NCBI RefSeq assembly: GCF_001457475.1
Contig: NZ_LN831029.1
Location: 2,914,001-2,978,000 of the forward strand
DNA length: 64,000 nucleotides
DNA from: Achromobacter xylosoxidans
GTDB lineage: Bacteria; Pseudomonadota; Gammaproteobacteria; Burkholderiales; Burkholderiaceae_B
Reading direction: 5' to 3'
How positions within the stretch are numbered: the first letter of the stretch is position 1; each line of letters opens with the position of its first letter. The translations under genes and the position numbers were made by a program. Shown piece after piece: positions 20,737-30,600 of this stretch. Below the pieces are notes generated by a model. It did no database searches. It was not told the DNA's origin and saw only the letters and a list, made by a program, of their open reading frames with translations.

Positions 20737-21458
20737 TGCTTGGCTCCCGCGGCGGTGTTGGCTTGCGCGGCAAGCAGGTCGGCGGCCTTGGGCAGGCCGG
20801 CGTAGTAGGCGGACACGGCGTCGATCTCGGCGTCGGTCAGGCGGGTGGCCACGGCCGGCATCAGGCCGAGCGGGCCGGGCGGACGCTGGCCCTGGCGCCA
20901 GGCGCGCAGCTGGCCCGCGATGTAGGCGGCGGGCTGGCCGGCCAGGCTGGGAAAGTTGGCGCCCACGCCGATGCCGCCCGGGCCGTGGCATTGATTGCAG
21001 GCTGGCACGTTCTTGTCCCAGGCGCCGCGCGTGGCCAGCCAGGCGCCGGTATCGTCGGGCTTGACCGGCTGCCGGGCCGTGGCGGCCAATCGGTCGATGT
21101 TCAGCGGCGACGGCAGGCCGGCGTAATAGGCGGCCACCGCTTGCCGCTGCGCGGGGTCCAGCGCCTTGGCGGTGGCGGCCATCACCGGGCTCACGCGCGA
21201 GCCGTTGGCCATGGCTTCGAGCTGTTCGGCGAGATAGGCGGCGCCCATGCCCGCCAGATGGGGAAAGCCGGCGGCGGGGTTGCCTTCGCCGTTGGCGCCG
21301 TGACAGGTCATACAGGCCGGCGCGCCGTTGGCGCCCTGTGTGCTGATCTGGCGCCCATCGGGAGCGGCCTGCGCGGGACCGGGCAGCGCACCGAGCACGC
21401 CGGCGCCCAGCGCCAGCGCGCCCGCCCAACGGACGGTGGAAAAGGGCAGTAATGCCAT
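20733..21458 (-). CDS. tsdB: Diheme cytochrome c, TsdB/c4-like
   Basis: 241 residues with signal peptide ending AQA|A and two haem sites, ACMTCHGANGEG and ACNQCHGPGGIG, in two similar c-type domains each ending in a VAAYYAGLP or VSAYYAGLP segment. This fits cytochrome c4 and TsdB, the electron acceptor of TsdA. A GGAG site precedes the ATG at 21458, and the longer open frame upstream looks non-coding. Cotranscribed with tsdA through a 4-base overlap. Confidence 0.78.
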   Translation of the reverse strand: MALLPFSTVRWAGALALGAGVLGALPGPAQAAPDGRQISTQGANGAPACMTCHGANGEGNPAAGFPHLAGMGAAYLAEQLEAMANGSRVSPVMAATAKALDPAQRQAVAAYYAGLPSPLNIDRLAATARQPVKPDDTGAWLATRGAWDKNVPACNQCHGPGGIGVGANFPSLAGQPAAYIAGQLRAWRQGQRPPGPLGLMPAVATRLTDAEIDAVSAYYAGLPKAADLLAAQANTAAGAKQ

Positions 21459-21498
21459 GATCAAACTCCGAAATTTATTGGAATTTTGGTAATAAGTT

Positions 21499-21536
21499 AA
21501 TTTCCAGAAATTATATGGAAATTTGTGACAGATCAA
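21499..21536 (-). promoter_or_regulatory. Possible operator region of the tsdB promoter, with FNR/CRP-like box
   Basis: AT-rich intergenic region of 277 bases between tsdB and the SDR gene. It contains TTGTGACAGATCAA at 21523-21536, one perfect half (ATCAA) and one imperfect half of an FNR/CRP-type site, 65-78 bases before tsdB. An inverted repeat AATTTCC/GGAAATT lies at 21499-21505 and 21517-21523. Confidence 0.4.
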
Positions 21537-21735
21537 AGCCCGCCAGGGGTTTTGCGCGCGTTCAATTTGCAACAGCGATGGCGGCAATCGCGACGGCGCT
21601 GCATCCGTTCGCCGGCTCGTTTCCTGATCCGTGCTTGCCCAGCCGCACTCGGCGCGTAGCGAATGGAACGTTCGCTTGCACCATCGCCAGAATGATTCGG
21701 GTAGCATTTCGCCGACAGATAACAAGGAGCATCCA

Positions 21736-22506
21736 ATGCACACGAACGAGATCGACCCTCCCCGCGTTGCGCTGGTCACCGGCGCCGGCACCGGCATTGG
21801 CCGCGCGGTGGCGCTGGAATTCCTGGCGCAAGGCTATCGCGTGGTGCTGGCCGGTCGTCGGCGCGAGCCGCTCGAAGCCACGCGCACGGCGGCGGGCGAA
21901 GATGGTGTGCGGGCCCTGGTGGTTCCCACGGACGTGTCCGACGAGCAGGCGGTGCGCGAGCTGTTCGACACCACCCAGCGCGAATACGGGCGCCTGGACG
22001 TGCTGTTCAATAACGCGGGCCGCGGCGCGCCGGCGATGCCGATCGAGGAACTGCCGGTGGCGCTCTGGCGCGAGGTGGTCGACACCAACCTGACCGGCAT
22101 GTTCCTGTGCGCGCAGGCCGCGATCCGCGTGATGAAGGCGCAGACCCCGCAGGGCGGCCGCATCATCAACAATGGCTCGATCTCGGCGCACGCGCCGCGG
22201 CCGTTCTCGATCGCCTACACCGCCACCAAGCACGCGGTGACGGGCCTGACCAAGTCGATTTCGCTGGATTGCCGTCCGTACCACATTGCCTGCGGCCAGA
22301 TCGATATCGGCAATGCCGCCACCGACATGACCGAACGCATGGCCGCCGGTATCCTGCAGGCCGATGGCAGCACCAAGGTCGAGCCGCGCATGGACGTGGC
22401 CCACGTCGCGCAGGCCGTCGCCGCCATGGCCCGCCTGCCGCTGGACGCCAATGTCCAGTTCATGACGATCATGGCGACCAACATGCCGTTCGTCGGGCGC
22501 GGCTGA
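21736..22506 (+). CDS. Short-chain dehydrogenase/reductase
   Basis: 256 residues of the classical SDR family. The cofactor motif is TGAGTGIG, followed by NNAG, and the catalytic Ser and YTATK follow ([20 protein letters not shown]). The RR in the AGRRREP segment after the second strand favours NADP(H). Substrate unknown. The start at 21736 follows AAGGAG. Divergent from tsdBA and followed by a strong double terminator. Confidence 0.88.
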   Translation: MHTNEIDPPRVALVTGAGTGIGRAVALEFLAQGYRVVLAGRRREPLEATRTAAGEDGVRALVVPTDVSDEQAVRELFDTTQREYGRLDVLFNNAGRGAPAMPIEELPVALWREVVDTNLTGMFLCAQAAIRVMKAQTPQGGRIINNGSISAHAPRPFSIAYTATKHAVTGLTKSISLDCRPYHIACGQIDIGNAATDMTERMAAGILQADGSTKVEPRMDVAHVAQAVAAMARLPLDANVQFMTIMATNMPFVGRG

Positions 22507-22526
22507 AGGGATTTTCGCCGGCAACA

Positions 22527-22577
22527 AAAAAACGCCGCGGGCCAATGCCAGTCGTTAAGCCTTGAAGGGCGTTTTTT
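22527..22577 (+). terminator. Terminator after the SDR gene (bidirectional stem)
   Basis: AAAAAACGCC pairs with GGCGTTTTTT across a 31-base loop. The loop carries the left arm of a separate 15-bp inverted repeat (22539-22553). Confidence 0.65.
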
Positions 22578-22667
22578 CATTCCACATTGAACAAAAAGGA
22601 GCGCGTTTTGCGCTCCTTTTTGCGTGATTCGCAGCCCTTCGTTCGCTCAACTGACTGGCATTGGCCC
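22539..22667. repeat. 15-bp perfect inverted repeat around tandem terminators
   Basis: GGGCCAATGCCAGTC at 22539-22553 recurs as its exact reverse complement at 22653-22667, 99 bases apart, enclosing the end of one terminator and all of the next. Similarity continues imperfectly for several bases. Together with 22668-22878, where no gene was found, this is the left flank of the two-partner secretion locus. Confidence 0.7.
22593..22621 (+). terminator. Second strong terminator after the SDR gene
   Basis: A 12-bp stem (AAAAAGGAGCGC / GCGCTCCTTTTT) with a 5-base loop, T-rich on the plus strand and A-rich at its start, so it works in both directions. It insulates the secretion locus. Confidence 0.85.
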
Positions 22668-22878
22668 TTGGGCGCTTTTCTCGCTGGTTTCCGGTTCGCT
22701 CTCGCAGGGCATGAAGCTCGAGGCACTGCCGCCGTTCACCGTCAATAGGTTATCTGATCCGAGAACGTGACTTCCGACCAGCGCCTGGTCGGACAAATCA
22801 GCTCGCGGCATCCCAATGTCCGCCTTGTCGCCATCCAATGCCGAAGCATGATTGCACACGGGTACATAGGGGACGAGG

Positions 22879-24582
22879 ATGGTCGGGTGGTTGCGGCGGG
22901 GGGCATGGATCTCGTTCAGCTTGCTGGTGTTCACGGTATCGGCGTCCGCACAGACGCAGGGCAGCGCCGCGCAGGAATTGCTGCGCCATCAGGAACGCGA
23001 AAAGCTACTGCGCGAGCAACAGGAACCCGCTCCGCGGGTGTGGCTACGGCCCGCGCACGCACCGTCTTCGGAACTGCTGCCACGGAACGAGACACCATGC
23101 TTCCCGATCGAACGCATCCGTCTTGATGGCGAGGGCGCGCAGCGCTTTCTCTGGTCCCTGAGCGCCGCCGATCCCGAGAACGACACCGCCACGGGGCGCT
23201 GCCTTGGCGCCGAGGGCATCAGCGTGGTTATGGCGCGTGTGCAAAACGCCGTCGTTGCGCGGGGTTTCGTCACCACCCGCATTCTCGCCTCGCCCCAAGA
23301 CCTGAAAGGCGGCATTCTGACCTTGACCGTTGTGCCTGGCCGCATCCGCGCCATCCGTTTCGCGCCCGGTACGTCGCTCAAGGCCACCGCCAGGAATGCC
23401 GTGCCGGCCAGTCGCGGCGACCTGCTCAATCTGCGTGATATCGAACAGGCGCTGGAAAATTTCAGGCGCGTGCCCACCGTAGAGGCCGACATTCGAATCA
23501 CGCCCGCTGAAGGAGACGATGCTGGCCCCGGCGACAGCGATTTGGTGATCCTCTGGCGGCAGCGTTCCCCTCCCGTCCGATTCAGCGTGTCATTGGACGA
23601 CGCTGGCGGCCGGGCGACCGGCAGGCTTCAGGGCGCAGCCACACTTTCAGTCGACTCGCCACTGTCGTGGAACGACCTGTTTTACATCAACCTCGGTCAC
23701 GACATCTTCAACGCCAGTGGCAAGGGCACCCGGGGCTACACCACGCATTACAGCGTGCCTTGGGGCTACTGGATCCTCAGTACCACCGTCAGCGGCTACA
23801 GGTATCACCAGACCGTTGCCGGATACAGTCAAGACTATGTCTACGGCGGTACCAGCAACAACGCCGAAATGCGCCTGTCGCGTCTGGTTTATCGGGATGC
23901 CAGCCGCAAGACCTCGCTCTACGGATGCAGCTGGATGCGCAGGTCCAGCAATTTCATTGATGACACGGAAATCGAGGTCCAGCGCCGCCGCACCGGCGGC
24001 TGGGAACTGGGCCTGACTCACCGTGAATACCTGAACGAAAGCGCGCTTGACGCCGGTCTCGCCTGGCGGCACGGCACCGGTGCTTTCAAGGCGATGGCCG
24101 CGCCCGAGGAAGACTTCGGCGAAGGGACCTCAAGGATGAAGGTCATCACCGCCGATGTCCGACTGATGATCCCGTTCCTGATGGGTTCGCAGCGCGCCCG
24201 TTACATCGGTAGCTGGCGCGCGCAATGGGAGCGCACGCCGCTGGTACCGCAAGACCGTTTCTCGATCGGCGGTCGTTACACCGTGCGTGGCTTTGACGGC
24301 GAACTGACGCTCATGGGCGAGCGAGGCTGGGTCTGGCGCAACGAAATCGGTCTGTTGCTCGGTACCGGCCAGGAACTTTATTTCGGAGCCGACTATGGCC
24401 ACGTGTCCGGTCCTTCCACTGGCTGGCTCCAGGGGCGCAACCTGGCCGGCTCGGTCATGGGCCTGCGCGGTGGCATGGCTGGCTTCGGGTGGGATCTGTT
24501 TGCCGGTACGCCACTTTCCAGACCCAGGGGTTTCCGGAGTGGGTCGCTGACAGCCGGTTTCACCCTCAATTGGTCGTGCTGA
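22879..24582 (+). CDS. Two-partner secretion transporter (TpsB / FhaC / CdiB type)
   Basis: 567 residues. Signal peptide MVGWLRRGAWISFSLLVFTV ends at ASA|Q. Two POTRA-like domains follow (from CFPIERIRLDGEG at about 75 and from NAVVARGFVTTRILASPQDL), then a barrel from about residue 200 with the conserved lid-loop signature RGFDGE in GGRYTVRGFDGELTLMGERG. It exports the large exoprotein encoded 38 bases downstream through the outer membrane. AGGGGA lies 5 bases before the ATG. Oddity: the last residues are FTLNWSC, a Cys where a terminal Phe is usual for BAM substrates. Confidence 0.93.
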   Translation: MVGWLRRGAWISFSLLVFTVSASAQTQGSAAQELLRHQEREKLLREQQEPAPRVWLRPAHAPSSELLPRNETPCFPIERIRLDGEGAQRFLWSLSAADPENDTATGRCLGAEGISVVMARVQNAVVARGFVTTRILASPQDLKGGILTLTVVPGRIRAIRFAPGTSLKATARNAVPASRGDLLNLRDIEQALENFRRVPTVEADIRITPAEGDDAGPGDSDLVILWRQRSPPVRFSVSLDDAGGRATGRLQGAATLSVDSPLSWNDLFYINLGHDIFNASGKGTRGYTTHYSVPWGYWILSTTVSGYRYHQTVAGYSQDYVYGGTSNNAEMRLSRLVYRDASRKTSLYGCSWMRRSSNFIDDTEIEVQRRRTGGWELGLTHREYLNESALDAGLAWRHGTGAFKAMAAPEEDFGEGTSRMKVITADVRLMIPFLMGSQRARYIGSWRAQWERTPLVPQDRFSIGGRYTVRGFDGELTLMGERGWVWRNEIGLLLGTGQELYFGADYGHVSGPSTGWLQGRNLAGSVMGLRGGMAGFGWDLFAGTPLSRPRGFRSGSLTAGFTLNWSC

Positions 24583-24620
24583 ATCCGTATCGATTGCGCG
24601 TAAGCAAGGGAAGTGATGGC

Positions 24621-27600
24621 ATGAACAGGAATATCTATCGCATCGTTTTCAACCGGACGCTGGGGCTGTTTCAGGTTGTGGCGGAAATAGCCCGGCGTGA
24701 CGGACGGCGGACAGGTCCAAGGGTGAGTGCCGCCCGTAGCCGCTTCCTTGCAACACTCGGTCCGCTGCGCTTTGCCGTAGCGTTCGCTCTCGGTCAGGCG
24801 GTCATCGTTCCTCAGGCGAACGCGCAGATTGTGGCCGACCCCGGCGCGCCCGGCAACCAGCGACCGACGGTGCTGGAAGCGCCCAATGGTGTGCCGCTGG
24901 TCAATATCCAGACCCCCAGCGAGGCCGGCGTTTCGCGCAATACCTACAGGCAGTTCGATGTCGGGCAGCAGGGCGCCATTCTTAACAACGCCCGCACGAA
25001 CACGCAAACGCAGCTTGGCGGCTGGGTACAGGGTAATCCGTGGCTGGCGCGCGGTACCGCCCGGGTCATCCTCAATGAAGTCAACTCCAGCGACCCGAGC
25101 CGGCTCAACGGGTATGTTGAAGTCGCTGGCGACCGGGCGCAGCTCGTCATCGCCAACCCGGCGGGTATTTCCTGCGACGGTTGCGGCTTCATCAACGCTG
25201 ACCGGGCCACCATCACCACAGGCGGGCCGGTCATCAACGGCGGTTCGCTGGAGAGTTATCGCGTTCAGCGCGGTGCAATCCAGGTTAACGGCAAGGGCAT
25301 GGACGCCAGTGCCACGAACTACACGGATCTGATAGCCCGCTCGGTGGAGGCCAATGCCGGGATCTGGGCGCGGCAGCTTCAAGTCACTACAGGCACCAAT
25401 GAGGTCAGTGCCGATCACGCCCGGGTACAAACGATTGCCGCCAGCGGTGATGCGCCCGTCTTCGCGCTGGATGTGGGCGCGCTCGGGGGCATGTACAGCC
25501 AGAAGATCGTGCTGGTGGGCACCGAACATGGAGTCGGCGTTCGCAACGCTGGCATGGTGGGCGCTCAGGCTGGGCAACTGGTGGTCACCACCGACGGTCG
25601 CCTGGATAATCTGGGCACAATGCAGGCCGGGGCCGACGCCCGCATCAACGCGGTCGGGGGGCTTGCCAATGCCGGTATGCTCAGCGCCGGCCGCGAACTG
25701 ACGGTCTACACCCCTGAAGATATCGACAACAGCGGGGGGACGCTCAATGCGCGGCGCGTCGATGTGACTGCGCAGTCCCTGACCAACCGCGGCGGGGTTA
25801 TCGGGCAGACCGGATTGCAGGACCTGGCGCTTCAGGCTGGTCAGATCAGCAACCGCGATGGCGGGCGTATCGGCATCGCTGCGCCGCAGACCGATACGTC
25901 TTCGGGCGAGGGGGAAGCGCCGAAAGCGGGTATGGGTGGCGGAACTGGCGGCGGAAACAGCAGCACTTCAGGTGACTCGCCGCATGGCGCGAACGCTGGC
26001 GGCGATGGTACTCAGCCGGCCTTCGGCATTGCATCATTGCCCGGTGGCGTACTCAACATCGCCGGCACGCTCGACAATGAGGGTGGCCACATCATGGCCG
26101 GCGGGCATATCGACCTTATCGCCAGGGACGGTCTGGACAACGACACCGGACATCTTGGCGTACGCCAGTTTGCAGTGAGCGGCGGCGGCCTAAGCAATCG
26201 CAGGGGTGAAATCAGGGTTGCCGCCGGCGCGCGCATCACGACGGGTCTGCTCAATAACGATGCCGGCCTGATGCAACTGGACGGTCCCGTGGTCCTGAAC
26301 GCGCGGGACTTCTCCAACCGCGCCGGCGCCTTCCGGCACAGCGACAGGTCCGATACTCATATCCGGATCACGGGGCTGCTTGACAACAGCGACAGTGGCG
26401 CCATTGCCGGCAATGGCGATCTTCGTATCAACGCTGCCACCCTGGACAATGCCAATGGCAACATTCTGCACGCCGGCGACGGCCGTCTCGCTATCAACGC
26501 TGCCGCCCTGCACGGTGGGAACGGCAACATCGCCAGCAATGGCATGCTGGACCTCAAAGGCGACACCACCGATCTGACCAGCGCCACCACCCAGGCCAGG
26601 ACCGTCAGGATAGACACCGGCGCACTGACTACAGCCAGAGGCACGCTCCGCAGCAGCGGACGGCTGGATGTCAGGGTTCGCGGTACGTTGGACAACCGTG
26701 ATGGACAGATCGTCTCCACCGAAGGCCGGCTGGGCGTGGCCACCCCCGGCCACACCGGGAACGCGGGTGGCACGCCGCAGGGCGCGGGTGACGTCAGTCT
26801 GGCCAGTGGCGGACTCGACAATGCCGGCGGCACGGTGCTCGGCGCCAGCGTCGCCGTCGATACGCATCTGGCTGCGCTCGACAATACCGGCGGCACCATC
26901 GCCAGTATCGACGGGACACTCAGTATCGACAGCGGTGCGTTGAACAATGCCCGCGGTCTCCTGCAGTCCCGGCAGGGAATGCACGTGGACACGCACGCTC
27001 AGACGCTGACCAATACCTATGCCGGCAGCACCGGCGGTATTCTCAGCGGCGACACGCTGGCACTGAGCAGCGGCAACCTGAATAATCGCGACGGTGTCGT
27101 GTACAGCCAGGGGGAGCTCGTCGCCCGCGCTGGCGACATCGACAATACCGCCGGACAACTGGGGGCCGGCGCTGATGCCGATATCGGAGCAACGGCGCTC
27201 GACAACGCCGGTGGCAGGGTCCAGGCGGCCAATGACCTGAAGGCCGCCCTCTCTGGTGTGGCAAACAATAATGGCGGCCTGATGGTTGCCGGGAATGGCC
27301 TGGCGCTCAACGCCGCGCAAATCCTCAACCGCGACACGCAGAGCGCGGATGCCGGCCTGCCGCTCGGACTGCAGGGCGACAGCGTGGTACTGACTGCCAG
27401 TCGCACCGACAATACTGCCGGCGCCATCGCAGCCGACAGCCTCATTGATATCCGCGGTCCGGATGCGGCAGGCCTGCTCGACAACACGCACGGCAACATT
27501 TCTTCGGGCGGCGGCATCGACGTGACCGTCAGCCGCGTCCAGAATCCGCAAGGCACACTGATTGCCGGCCGAACGCTCGACCTGGCCGCCGACAGCCTGG

Positions 27601-30600
27601 GTGGCGATGGCCGCCTGCTGTCCGGAGGCGACCTGAGCCTGAGTCTTCAGCAGGACTTCGCCAACCTCAGGGAAATCACGGCCAACGGCCACGCCGTCAT
27701 CCGCACTGCGGGTGTGTTGACCAACGATGGCGTAATGCGGGCTGGCGACCTCGAGGTACACGGAGCCGACGTCAACAACAATGCCAGTGGCGAGATGAGC
27801 GGCATGCGCACCACCGTTGCCGCGCACAACACCCTGACCAACCGCGGACTCATCGACGGCAGCCAGACCCGTATCGACGCCGGTACCCTGGATAACGTGG
27901 GCAGCGGGCGACTTTATGGTGACCATCTTGCCATCGGGGCGGGTACCGCCAACAACCGCGAGGAAGACGGCCACGCCGCGGTCCTGGCGGCGCGCCAGCG
28001 GCTGGATATCGGTGCCGGCATCATCAACAACCGTGAGAAGGCGCTGATTTTCAGCGCGGGCGGAAGCAGCGATGCGCTGAACATCGGCGGCATGCTGGAC
28101 GCCAACGACCAAGCGACCGCAAGCGCCGACCTCATCCTCAACGACAGCGCCACTATCGAGTCGCTGGGCGGATTGACCCTGGACGGCGCCCGCCTGCTCA
28201 ATCGCAATCTGCATTTCCGTACCGAACTGGCACAGATCAGCGGCCCGACCAGGCGCCTGTACATACAGCCTGGGGGCGATCCCGAAAAACACGATGCCAG
28301 CGAGTACCGCTGGGAACGTTGGAGCAGGGCCGGACGTTATCGGCACGGGAAAACCGGCGCAAAGATCCAGGACTGGACCCAGTACGACGTCAATCAAAGC
28401 GAGTACGAGACGCGGGTGACTGAAAGCGCGCCCGCGCTCATTCGCGCCGGCGGCGACGTGATCCTGCGAGGGGAAGAACTGGTCAACGACAAGAGCCGGA
28501 TCATCGCCGGCGGCGTCCTGCGGGGCGATCTGGACCACCTCGACAATCTGGCAGCCATCGGCGAGCACGTGATCCATCAGGCTGGCACCAGCCAGTACAC
28601 CCGCTCAAGGTGGCGCGGCGGCAGGAGACAGTACCACCAGCGCAAATGGGACCGAAAGATAGCCTACGCCCCAGCCGACATGGTGAAAACGTTCGACCTC
28701 GATGTTTCCAGCATCGTGCAGAACGCCGCTGGCAAGGGCAGCGGCTTCGCGGTGACTGACCGCCAGAACCCTCCGGTCGATGCCAGGGTGGGCGGCGGTG
28801 TCCGCGCCACCGGCGGCATCGGCCCGGGGCAGATAACGGAAGTCCGGGTGGATGTCGGCCGCGTCCACGGTCCGGGGGCTGTCACCGAGACACATGCCAC
28901 TGACGGCAATGGTCCCGTCCAGATCCCGGGGCAGGAGGTGGCGGGCTCCAATGGCGGTGCGCCGGAGATCGTTCGTACCGTTCGGGTGGACACCGACGTG
29001 CCCGCCAGCAGTCTGTTCCGCATCGTCCCTGATGCCAGTGGCTATCTGGTCGAGACCGACCCGCGTTTTGCCGACTATCGCAACTGGCTCAGCTCCGACT
29101 ACATGCTGTCCCAGCTTGGCTATGATCCGGCCACCGTGCACAAGCGCCTGGGCGATGGTTTCTACGAGCAGCAACTGGTTCGCGACCAGGTAGGCCAGTT
29201 GACTGGCCGCCGTTTCCTCGACGGTCATGCCGACGACGAAGCGCAGTATCGCGCCCTGCTTGAAGCCGGCGCCACCTACGCGAAGGCGTGGAGCCTGCGT
29301 CCTGGCGTGGCCCTGAGCGCGGCGCAGATGGCCCGGCTCACCAGCGATATCGTCTGGCTGGTGGAACGCGACGTGACGCTGGCCGACGGCAGCACCACGC
29401 GCGCCCTGGTGCCGCAGGTCTACGTCCGCGTGAAACCCGGCGACATTGACGGCAACGGTACGCTGCTGGCCGCCAGTACCGTCGATCTCAACCTGAAAGG
29501 CGATCTCGTCAATACCGGGACCGTCGCCGGACGCGCTGTGGTCAGGTTCACTGGCGAGAATCTGCGCAATATTGGCGGGCACATCACCGGCGATGCCGTG
29601 GCGCTTGACGCCCGGACCGACATCGACAACATCGGTGGAACACTGGACGCGGGTAGCGCCCTGGAGCTCATGGCCGGACGCGACCTCAATGTCGTCAGCA
29701 CCACCCACAGCGGCGCCAGGCAGGCCGGGCGCAGCGATTTCAGCCGAGCCAGCCTGGACCGCGTGGCGGGCCTCTACGTCACCAACCCCGGCGGCATCCT
29801 GCTCGCTTCGGCGGGTCGCGACGTCGGTCTGATTGCTGGCCGGGTCGTCAACAGCGGCAAAGAGGGTCAGACGACTGTCGTCGCCGGCCGCGACCTGGCG
29901 CTGGGCACGGTCAGGATCGCCGAACAGGAAAACAACGTCGGCAACGCTCACAACTATCTCAAACAAGGCTACGTGGAAGATGTGGGCAGCCAGATCAGCA
30001 CCGCAGGCGACCTGCGCCTGCAAGCCGGGCGCGACCTGAACGCCACCGCCGCCAGCGTCACCAGCGAGCAGGGCGTCCTGGCTGCCGTGGCGCAGGGCGA
30101 CGTGAACATCCTGGCTGGCGAAGCGAGCAGTTACTGGGCCGAAGGCCGCCAGCACAAGTCCAGGAGCCTGCTGGGCTCCAGCAAAAAGACTACCCGCGAC
30201 AGCCTGGAAGAAGCCCGGGCGGTTGCCAGCACCTTCAGCGGCGACACCGTCGCGGTTCGCGGTCAGAACGTCACCGTCACCGGTAGCAATGTCGTTTCCG
30301 ATGCTGGCACCGTCATCATGGCTCACAACGACCTTATCCTCCGGGCCGCCACCGAAACCAGCAAGGAAAGCCATTTCAGCGAAACCCGGAAAAGTGGCTT
30401 CCTCTACAACGGGGGACTTGCCTTCACCATCGGCGACCAGATGCAAAGCGGTGACCGCAAGGACATCAATACCCGTGCCGCCGCCTCGACCGCGGGCTCC
30501 ACGGGAGGTGACGTCATGCTGGTGGCGGGTAACCACTACCAGCAGATTGGCAGCCATGTTCTGGCGCTGCGGGGCGATATCGATATCGACGCCAAGAAAG

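Noticed and set aside
22647..22934. 95-codon minus-strand frame before the TpsB gene
   Set aside because: It overlaps the TpsB signal-peptide region, has no visible ribosome site or family resemblance, and its end is formed by the inverted repeat. Kept only as a remote possibility.
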